Of a stretch of DNA of 27,742 nucleotides, positions 1-5,412 are shown one piece after another. Source of the stretch: Firmicutes bacterium CAG:646 (GTDB lineage Bacteria; Bacillota; Clostridia; Lachnospirales; Lachnospiraceae); NCBI GenBank assembly GCA_000432335.1, contig HF995330.1, positions 1 through 27,742 on the forward strand, read 5' to 3'. The notes below the pieces were generated by a model. It worked only from the letters and a program-made list of their open reading frames with translations. It was not told where the DNA came from and made no database searches. How positions within the stretch are numbered: position 1 is the first letter of the stretch; every line of letters starts with the position of its first letter. The position numbers and the translations under genes are program-made.

Positions 1-1
1 G

Positions 2-46
2 CTGGGATTTTTGCTTGTATGTCTTGGGATTGATTTGCATGCATAA
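2..46 (+). CDS. Possible 3' end of an upstream gene (partial)
   Basis: Frame 2 reads a short hydrophobic tail (LGFLLVCLGIDLHA) and stops with TAA at 44-46. This would suit the last helix of a membrane protein that begins before the window. The other two forward frames also stop within about 80 bases, so the choice of frame is a guess from composition. Nothing else gene-like is visible before the tRNA promoter at 115. Confidence 0.25.
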   Translation: MGFLLVCLGIDLHA

Positions 47-114
47 GACAACACCTAGCAGAACAGTGGACTGCTGAATAGTTCCTATTTTGGTAAAAAA
101 CTAGAAATTATGTA

Positions 115-143
115 TTGACAAAGAAATGGTTATCAGATATAAT
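115..143 (+). promoter_or_regulatory. Sigma-A promoter of tRNA-Pro
   Basis: TTGACA at 115-120 and TATAAT at 138-143 are separated by exactly 17 bases, a consensus housekeeping promoter. The predicted start near 150 lies about 20 bases before the tRNA. Confidence 0.85.
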
Positions 144-169
144 AAATATCGCTGAAGACGAACAGCAAT

Positions 170-243
170 CGAAGCGTGGCTCAGTTTGGTAGAGCGCTGC
201 GTTCGGGACGCAGAGGTCGTGGGTTCGAATCCCGTCGCTTCGA
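170..243 (+). tRNA. tRNA-Pro (anticodon CGG)
   Basis: A full cloverleaf can be drawn. The acceptor arm CGAAGCG at 170-176 pairs with CGCTTCG ending at 242. The D arm contains AGTTTGGT. The anticodon stem CTGCG/CGCAG encloses the loop TTCGGGA, so the anticodon is CGG and reads the proline codon CCG. The T loop is GGTTCGAATCC. The 3' CCA is not encoded and would be added by nucleotidyltransferase. It has its own promoter upstream and a terminator downstream, so it appears to be a single-gene transcription unit. Confidence 0.95.
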
Positions 244-257
244 CTCCTTGGCAGGGG

Positions 258-298
258 CACCGGAAAATCCTTTATTTATAGGGTTCTCCGGTGTTTTT
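258..298 (+). terminator. Rho-independent terminator of tRNA-Pro
   Basis: CACCGGA at 258-264 pairs with TCCGGTG at 287-293, extended inside by AATCC/GGGTT after one mismatch, and is followed by a T run at 294-298. It ends the tRNA unit before the convergent gene that stops at 396. Confidence 0.85.
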
Positions 299-395
299 CG
301 TTGTTTCCTACTGTATCTAAAACCTGCTTGTCTGATGCAAAAAATCCTGTTTTTTGGGCGTTACACAAAATTCTGTGAGCTTTGCGAAAAAGTCA

Positions 396-1502
396 TTATA
401 ACCGATGCATTTGTTCGCAGTAGTATTTTACATTGTCCCATTTGGCATCGGGCGCGATCCGATGGTCAGGACAGGGAATATAACCGCCAAGAGCAATCAG
501 AGACTGAAGGCGGCGGATTTCCTGATCGATTGCTTCCTTATCTTTGGAGAAAACATTTTTGTTCATGCCGCCAACTCCGCGGATTTGGTCGCCGTAGATT
601 TTTTTCCAGGGGGCAATGCTGGCGTTCCAGGTGCCGACTTCAATGGGGAACATGGTATTGACGCCATGATCCATCCAGGTAGGAATCAGAGAATCAATCA
701 CTCCATCGCAGTCAAGGGAGATTATGTCGATTCCGTGTTCGTTCAGAAGTTTGGTGATTTTTTGATAATGAGGTCCTACTTTTTCATAAAATACATCAGG
801 GATCACGAGAGGACCGTTTTTAAAACAAATGTCTTCCCAGAAATGTGCGAAGTCAAAGGTCCATCCTTGATTCAGGACGTATTCGACTGTCTGGAAGCAC
901 AGAGTTCCTACGGTATCGATAATTTCGTCGTAGAGGTCCTCATCATCTGCAAAGAGATAACTGATTCCTTCTACACCCATGATATCTCTGATTCTTCCGA
1001 AGAGACTTCCGCAGTGCAGTCCGACAGGAGTGTCCGGGTGTGCAGTTTTTATCTGTTCATAGGCTTGAGCGGAAATGCGCTCAGGCTGAAACTGAAGACG
1101 CCATTTATATTCTTTTTCCCAGGATTCTCTGTCTTTCAGGGTGTGTTCTATTTCAGCGGGAATTGATCCGGCATCTTCTTTTTGTAAAACAATAACGCCG
1201 TCGCAGTTGCGGATCATCCGTCCTCCGGAAGGGTAGGCGCCCATATCTTTTGATTCGAAGCCGGGATTTAACCCGGTATTTGGACTAAAACAGGTGAGCC
1301 AGTTAAAGTCAAATCCTAGTTTTCGGGCAATGCTGTCATCATATTCATTTCCATCGCCCCATCCCAGATATTCTTCTTTCGTAATGTGTCCCTCCTGATA
1401 CCATTTTTCTAAGGTTTCGTTCCAATATCCAAAATGGACTACGGGCATACGATCATAAGGCTGATAATGAAAAATTGCTTTTACACGTTCTCGATGATTC
1501 AT
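396..1502 (-). CDS. Uroporphyrinogen decarboxylase (URO-D) family protein
   Basis: The 368-residue product resembles the URO-D/MtaA superfamily, TIM-barrel proteins that include haem-pathway decarboxylases and corrinoid-dependent methyltransferases. The N-terminus MNHRERVKAIFHYQPYDRMP is the usual opening of the non-haem members. A DCDGVIDSLIP segment in the last third and GGYIPCPDHRIAP near the C-terminus match the family's substrate and metal region. I chose the start at 1502 because GGAGGA lies at 1511-1516 with good spacing; an in-frame ATG further upstream would add 25 low-complexity residues. The gene diverges from an AraC regulator that may control it. No corrinoid protein or activator gene is adjacent and no other haem genes are present, so a methyltransferase-like or catabolic role is more likely than haem synthesis. 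The substrate is unknown. Confidence 0.85.
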   Translation of the reverse strand: MNHRERVKAIFHYQPYDRMPVVHFGYWNETLEKWYQEGHITKEEYLGWGDGNEYDDSIARKLGFDFNWLTCFSPNTGLNPGFESKDMGAYPSGGRMIRNCDGVIVLQKEDAGSIPAEIEHTLKDRESWEKEYKWRLQFQPERISAQAYEQIKTAHPDTPVGLHCGSLFGRIRDIMGVEGISYLFADDEDLYDEIIDTVGTLCFQTVEYVLNQGWTFDFAHFWEDICFKNGPLVIPDVFYEKVGPHYQKITKLLNEHGIDIISLDCDGVIDSLIPTWMDHGVNTMFPIEVGTWNASIAPWKKIYGDQIRGVGGMNKNVFSKDKEAIDQEIRRLQSLIALGGYIPCPDHRIAPDAKWDNVKYYCEQMHRL

Positions 1503-1525
1503 AATGATATTCCTCCTGTATCTGG

Positions 1526-1553
1526 TTGAAAAACTTGTGTTTTTTACTATAAT
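1526..1553 (+). promoter_or_regulatory. Promoter of the AraC regulator gene
   Basis: TTGAAA at 1526-1531 and TATAAT at 1548-1553 have a 16-base spacer. It lies in the short divergent region between the URO-D gene and the AraC gene. I could not identify a convincing minus-strand promoter for the URO-D gene in the same stretch, which would fit a gene that needs an activator. Confidence 0.6.
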
Positions 1554-1614
1554 AGTCATAAGAAATGAAGAATACAATACAAAAAATTGTTATAAAATAA
1601 AGGAAAATTGTAGT

Positions 1615-2472
1615 ATGATAGTAGAATATGATTTGTCTTCTGTAAAAACCCTGGATTCCTTTTCTATCGCTTCTTCGGGAGAGAAAGAAGCTTTTGCCTG
1701 CGGGGTAGATATGGGAGGAATTTATGAGTGTGGGGAATCTTATTATACTTATCGAGATTCTTGCAGCGTGTCTATTTTGTTGTATACTTGTCAGGGGTGT
1801 GGAGAAATTTCTTATCGGGATTATCAGGGAGAACTTCCGCAAGGTTGTATGGTGCTGTTGGATGGGAAATATCCCCATCGCTATGGAACGAAAAAGAATA
1901 GTAGGTGGAAATTTGTCTGGATGCATTATCTGGACAGATCGCCGTGTACTTTTGCAGACTATTTTTATAAAAAAGGAATCGTTTTGCAGAAAGTACAGGT
2001 GGAGAAGGCACTGCATTTTTTTGAGAGGACAAAAGATTTGGCAATGCATCCAAATGTTTTTCAACAGATGGAAATTTCTCAGTGCATTTCCGGTTTTTTG
2101 TATGAAAGTGGCGTATATAGGGAAAACATAGATGGGCAAATATTGGATGGCGGAGAGCAGATCGTTATTCAGGCACAGAACTATATGCAGCGGAATTATC
2201 AGAAAACAGTGTCGTTGGAAGAATTGGGGAAAGTGTGTGGTGTTAGTAAATTTTATCTGATCAAGTTATTTGGAAGATGGGCAGGGATGACACCGCATCA
2301 ATATCTTTTGCAGGTGAGGATTGGTCATGCGAAGCTGTTGTTGGTATCAACGGAAAGAACGGTGGCAGAGATTGGAGAAGTGGTGGGATTTTCCGGGTGC
2401 AGTATTTTTATTGAGGCTTTTAAAAAACATACAGGTCAGACGCCTTTGGAATTCCGCAATGCTGGAAAGTAA
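1615..2472 (+). CDS. AraC family transcriptional regulator
   Basis: The 285-residue protein has a C-terminal AraC/XylS DNA-binding domain at about residues 184-282. Its first helix-turn-helix is at about 200-219 (VSLEELGKVCGVSKFYLIKL). The second is at about 248-270 and runs into the family signature GFSGCSIFIEAFKKHTGQTP. The N-terminal ~120 residues are compatible with the cupin-like ligand-binding sensor of this family; GCMVLLDGKYPHRYG is a typical strand-rich segment. I start it at ATG 1615, preceded by AGGAAA at 1601-1606, because in-frame residues further upstream are low-complexity and overlap the promoter. By position it is the likely regulator of the divergent URO-D gene, perhaps responding to that enzyme's substrate. 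The effector cannot be inferred. Confidence 0.88.
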   Translation: MIVEYDLSSVKTLDSFSIASSGEKEAFACGVDMGGIYECGESYYTYRDSCSVSILLYTCQGCGEISYRDYQGELPQGCMVLLDGKYPHRYGTKKNSRWKFVWMHYLDRSPCTFADYFYKKGIVLQKVQVEKALHFFERTKDLAMHPNVFQQMEISQCISGFLYESGVYRENIDGQILDGGEQIVIQAQNYMQRNYQKTVSLEELGKVCGVSKFYLIKLFGRWAGMTPHQYLLQVRIGHAKLLLVSTERTVAEIGEVVGFSGCSIFIEAFKKHTGQTPLEFRNAGK

Positions 2473-2733
2473 ATGAGTGTGTTGGAAGTGACGGATTGAG
2501 CAGTAAAATGTCGAAATATTTATAAAGATGAAGAAGAAATGAGGTTGCAGTTGTTTTGTGGTATAAGTAGAATTAGACTGGAAAACGTTTTTCAGGAGAT
2601 TATTTCCTAAAATCGTTAGAAATTGTATAAGGAGGGATTGGAAAAATACTCCAAATAAATTTTTGGTGTACTCCATTTGGAGTAAAAATCTGCCATTTTT
2701 CGTGTAAACTTATGATAAAGGAGGAAAGGTTAC
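2473..2733 (+). promoter_or_regulatory. Upstream region of the ECF sigma cassette, with palindrome
   Basis: This 261-base non-coding stretch is AT-rich. A near-perfect palindrome, TACTCCATTTGGAGTA, lies at 2669-2684. A partial copy of its left arm, TACTCCAAAT, lies at 2647-2656, 22 bases upstream. Both are within 90 bases of the sigma factor start, as expected for an operator or an autoregulated promoter. A weak hairpin (AGGA/TCCT flanked by T and A runs) at 2589-2612 may end the AraC transcript. I do not see a convincing sigma-A -35/-10 pair. Confidence 0.45.
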
Positions 2734-3249
2734 ATGAAGAGAAAAGAACAGCAGATATGCCAGAAAATTTATGAGGAAAATGTAGAAAGAATTCTATGGT
2801 ATCTGCGTAGGCGGTATAGTTGGCTTGAAGAATCAGATATTTATGATATTATGCAGGACACTTGGAAAGTAATGTGTGAGCACATTCATGATTTGGAGGG
2901 GCGAAGTGAACCGGAACGTTGGGCGTGGCTGATTACAGTGACGAAGAATAATGTGATATCATGGATTCGTTCAAAGGCGAGAAAAGAGGAGTTGGAGGAA
3001 AAAGTTCAGGACAGATTTGGCAAACTTTCCTGTTTTACATCCACAGAGGAAGTAGCCTTGCAGAGAATTACGGCGGAAGGCGTTTTGGAGAAACTATCGT
3101 CGCGGGAAAGAGAAATTCTTTTGAGTAAATATTTTAAAACGGCAGTGACAGATGAGGATGAAGAGCGTAAGAATGCTAAAAACTGTAAACGCTATAGAGC
3201 CAGAAAGAAATTGCAGGAGTATATGAAAGAAGGTGGAATGGATGAGTAA
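2734..3249 (+). CDS. ECF-type RNA polymerase sigma factor
   Basis: The 171-residue protein has the layout of an extracytoplasmic-function sigma factor. A region 2 domain spans about 20-83; DIYDIMQDTWKVMCEHIHDL and RWAWLITVTKNNVISWIRSK match the core-binding and -10-melting helices. A region 4 domain spans about 106-163, with LSSREREILLSKYF and the closing RARKKLQEYM. The recognition part of region 4 is unusual: the familiar 'EIA..lgis..tV' helix-turn-helix is replaced by a shorter charged stretch at about 138-155. A strong site, AAGGAGG, precedes the ATG. The stop overlaps the next gene's start, so translation is probably coupled to the putative anti-sigma factor. The sequence around it looks more AT-rich than the housekeeping genes further right. 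Confidence 0.8.
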   Translation: MKRKEQQICQKIYEENVERILWYLRRRYSWLEESDIYDIMQDTWKVMCEHIHDLEGRSEPERWAWLITVTKNNVISWIRSKARKEELEEKVQDRFGKLSCFTSTEEVALQRITAEGVLEKLSSREREILLSKYFKTAVTDEDEERKNAKNCKRYRARKKLQEYMKEGGMDE

Positions 3250-4033
3250 GAAGAATATCGTGAAGGAAGATTCTGAGTTTCGATATCTGGAAGAGCATTT
3301 TGAAGAGATGATGGAAGAAATGAAAAAAGATAAGTTAACTCAGGATTTTCAGATTTCTCAGGAGTGGGATCAGAAATTTCGGAAGACCATTGATGAAACC
3401 TTGGAAGAGTTACGGAAAAAGAGCAGGCGGCGCAAAATAAAAAATGCAGTTATTGCGGCGGGGGTTATATTGGCAGCAACAGCGTGCGTGGATTATAGTA
3501 TGGTAGCGGTGCAGGGCGAGGGACTGCTGGATATTGTGGAGAGTGTTTTTGATTCAAATGAAAAAAATTATACTATGTATGGGACTCAAGAGGAGCTGTT
3601 TTTAGAACAGGATAATGAGGAGGAAGTGTATTTTGATATAACTTCTTTGGAGAAGGCATATGAGGAAATGAATGAGGTGGTTTTATATCCAATATTTTAT
3701 ATCTCATACATTCCCGAACAATATGTGCTGCAAGAAGCGAAATACAATAAGGTGTATAAAATGATTAATATGATTTTTGAAAAAAACGGTCAACAAATTT
3801 ATATTTCGCAACAATTGATATCTGATGAAGATTCTTCGGGAATATTAATAGGAGATGAAAAAATAACAGATGTAAAAAATGTAAAGTTGGGTCAAGATAT
3901 TCCTATATATAAAAGTAATCAGGATGATAGTTTGGTTTTTGCAGTGCATCATAAAACAGGGATATTGACATTTGACGGAATATTGAGTTTGGAAGAATGT
4001 AAAAAAATTGTAGAAGGTATTTATTACGAATAG
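3242..4033 (+). CDS. Putative membrane anti-sigma factor, DUF4367-like C-terminus
   Basis: The 263-residue product begins with about 65 charged, helical cytoplasmic residues, followed by a basic SRRRKIK stop and one membrane segment at about 67-83 (KNAVIAAGVILAATACV). The outer part ends in a region resembling DUF4367 (YIPEQYVLQEAKYNKVYKMI, then a closing LTFDGILSLEECKKIVEGIYYE). That architecture is common for proteins encoded directly after ECF sigma genes in Clostridia, where the inner part binds the sigma factor and the outer part senses the envelope. I prefer ATG 3242, which sits 6 bases after AGGTGG and overlaps the sigma gene by 8 bases. GTG at 3233 is the alternative. I see no classical zinc-binding anti-sigma motif (HxxxCxxC), so the anti-sigma role is inferred from position and topology. 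Confidence 0.65.
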   Translation: MSKKNIVKEDSEFRYLEEHFEEMMEEMKKDKLTQDFQISQEWDQKFRKTIDETLEELRKKSRRRKIKNAVIAAGVILAATACVDYSMVAVQGEGLLDIVESVFDSNEKNYTMYGTQEELFLEQDNEEEVYFDITSLEKAYEEMNEVVLYPIFYISYIPEQYVLQEAKYNKVYKMINMIFEKNGQQIYISQQLISDEDSSGILIGDEKITDVKNVKLGQDIPIYKSNQDDSLVFAVHHKTGILTFDGILSLEECKKIVEGIYYE

Positions 4034-4049
4034 TCTGGAGGAGAAAAGA

Positions 4050-4523
4050 ATGAAAAAGTGTATAATTATGATTTTGGCATGTGTAATGTTCTTGACATTA
4101 TCCACAAGTGCAAAAGCAGATATGATAAATTCAGCAGAATGGTATGAATTGAAGATTGATGAAGAAGAAATTACACCTTTGTTAGAGAGAGATATAGTTC
4201 CTTATGCAAAATATATCATGAACGTACATACGACAATAACTAAAAAGAGTTCATCATCAGTAGGAATTAGAGCAGATGTATACTGTAGTCAGACAGTGAG
4301 TAAAATTGATATTACGTTTTATTTGCAGAAAAAATCAGGTTCTTCTTGGGTAACAGTTGGTACGAATAAGATATCAGTGGATAATGTGTCTAATACTGCA
4401 AAAAGCGTCACTGCCACAGGAGTTTCTTCGGGTACATATCGCGGGAAAGTTATGGCGAGAGTGGTGGACAAATATGGATATTCAGAAAGTGCAACAAGCT
4501 ACACCGGAGGAATTACAATTTAA
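4050..4523 (+). CDS. Small secreted protein of unknown function
   Basis: The 157-residue product opens with a clear signal peptide (MKKCIIMILACVMFLTLSTS) and a likely cleavage site after AKA at about 23. The mature part of about 134 residues is Ser/Thr-rich, predicted mostly strand, and ends in a region (ITFYLQKKSGSSWVTVGTN, then GTYRGKVMARVVDKYG) that reads like a small beta-sandwich. There is no LPxTG motif, lipobox or second membrane segment, so it should be released or loosely held. GGAGGAG at 4036-4042 gives good initiation 16 bases after the putative anti-sigma gene, so the three genes probably form one operon. It could be the ligand, target or effector of the sigma/anti-sigma pair. I do not recognise the family. 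Confidence 0.6.
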   Translation: MKKCIIMILACVMFLTLSTSAKADMINSAEWYELKIDEEEITPLLERDIVPYAKYIMNVHTTITKKSSSSVGIRADVYCSQTVSKIDITFYLQKKSGSSWVTVGTNKISVDNVSNTAKSVTATGVSSGTYRGKVMARVVDKYGYSESATSYTGGITI

Positions 4524-4536
4524 GGAGTAATTTATC

Positions 4537-4573
4537 AGGGAAAGGTAAGTATTAAAATTTGCTACCTTTCCCT
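4537..4573. repeat. 11-bp perfect inverted repeat between convergent genes
   Basis: AGGGAAAGGTA at 4537-4547 is perfectly complementary to TACCTTTCCCT at 4563-4573, with a 15-base loop. It lies exactly where the secreted-protein gene (stop 4523) meets the tetR gene (stop codon at 4562-4564), so one arm is within tetR. Neither side has a proper T run, so it may be a weak bidirectional terminator or an RNA-stabilising hairpin. Confidence 0.5.
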
Positions 4574-5179
4574 CTCATCCACCCGATAGCTTTCGAGGAT
4601 TCCTTTTACAGTCTTATATAAGTGTGGTTTCAATTCTTCCAGCGGTACCGGCTGCTGATATAATATTGCATTGTAGCTGGTGCCGCTGACAATTTCAAGT
4701 ATCATATACATCATCAATTCCGGTGAGCTGTACGTATGGGCAGCATTTTCCAGCATAGTTGTAAATATAGTTAGAATAGAAGGGGTGCCTTTTCCTGGAG
4801 TATAGATCAGAGAATTTTTCACAAATCCCCAGCTTAAGTGTTTGGAAATCAGAGAAACCAGATTATGGTTAGCGTCAAGCTGATCTAATATATGGTCGAT
4901 AACGAAAAGAATCTGTTCTTCAAAGTCTGTAATTTCCGAATGTGCCTGAAGTTCCAGATAAGCAGCCTCAAATACCTGACTGGCTTTATGAGCAATCAGG
5001 TGATTGCGGATGTCATATTTATCTTTAAAATAAAGATAGAAAGTTCCTTTGGCAACCCCGGCTGTATTTACAATATCCGAGATAGAAGTTTTTGAAAATC
5101 CATTATTGATAAACAGAGAAAAAGCGGAGTCCAGAAGGGAGTCCCTTTTTTGTTGTTTGTTATTATCTATTTTTCCCAT
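4562..5179 (-). CDS. TetR/AcrR family transcriptional repressor
   Basis: The 205-residue protein has the standard N-terminal TetR DNA-binding domain: a helix at about 11-27 and the helix-turn-helix at about 31-50 (TSISDIVNTAGVAKGTFYLY), followed by FKDK. The remaining ~145 residues form the helical ligand-binding and dimer domain, which is too variable to suggest a ligand. The length is typical. It diverges from the MMPL transporter operon, and three 13-bp palindromes lie between the genes around the transporter promoter, so it probably represses that operon and is relieved by a transported or membrane-active compound. Its own promoter at 5225-5254 is separate from these palindromes, so strong autoregulation is not obvious from the layout. 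Confidence 0.92.
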   Translation of the reverse strand: MGKIDNNKQQKRDSLLDSAFSLFINNGFSKTSISDIVNTAGVAKGTFYLYFKDKYDIRNHLIAHKASQVFEAAYLELQAHSEITDFEEQILFVIDHILDQLDANHNLVSLISKHLSWGFVKNSLIYTPGKGTPSILTIFTTMLENAAHTYSSPELMMYMILEIVSGTSYNAILYQQPVPLEELKPHLYKTVKGILESYRVDERER

Positions 5180-5224
5180 ATTATATCCCTCACAATTTCT
5201 TGGGTATTTTTAACCCTACATCAT

Positions 5225-5254
5225 ATTATAGTGACCCCTTTTGTGAAAAGTCAA
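5225..5254 (-). promoter_or_regulatory. Promoter of the tetR gene
   Basis: On the minus strand TTGACT (5254-5249) and TATAAT (5230-5225) are separated by 18 bases, about 45 bases before the tetR start. It lies 50 bases or more from the nearest palindromic operator. Confidence 0.65.
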
Positions 5255-5304
5255 ACAGAAATCCCGTCTGGTCTATTGTTTCGCCTTAATGCATAAAAAT
5301 GAAA

Positions 5305-5384
5305 ATGACTAACGGTCAAAATTTTACACTTTCAATATTGACTAACGGTCATTTATAATGTATAACAATAAATGACCAATAGTC
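5305..5384. promoter_or_regulatory. Three TetR operator palindromes
   Basis: Two identical 13-mers, TGACTAACGGTCA, lie at 5305-5317 and 5338-5350. A third related site, TGACCAATAGTCA, is at 5372-5384. It resembles the reverse complement of the others, TGACCGTTAGTCA. All fit TGACY-NNN-RGTCA. Starts are 33 and 34 bases apart, about three helical turns. The middle site overlaps the -35 box of the transporter promoter and the third covers the expected start of transcription, the classic arrangement for repression. Assignment to the adjacent TetR protein is inference from position. Confidence 0.75.
5337..5365 (+). promoter_or_regulatory. Promoter of the MMPL/LxxG operon
   Basis: TTGACT at 5337-5342 and TATAAC at 5360-5365 have a 17-base spacer. 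The -35 box is embedded in the middle palindrome. A second TATAAT at 5353-5358 has no matching -35 at a proper distance. Confidence 0.7.
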
Positions 5385-5412
5385 ATAAACTTATTTTAAA
5401 GGAGGAGACATC

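Noticed and set aside
176..661. Plus-strand open frame starting in tRNA-Pro
   Set aside because: It begins within the tRNA, crosses its terminator and then runs antisense to the URO-D gene.
405..1166. Long open frame on the plus strand (253 codons)
   Set aside because: It is fully antisense to the URO-D gene, has no ribosome-binding site at its start and its translation shows no family pattern.
1453..2139. Open frame on the minus strand across the AraC gene
   Set aside because: Composition is that of an antisense frame (Ile/Phe/Ser/His-rich) and it overlaps the 5' end of the URO-D gene and its promoter region.
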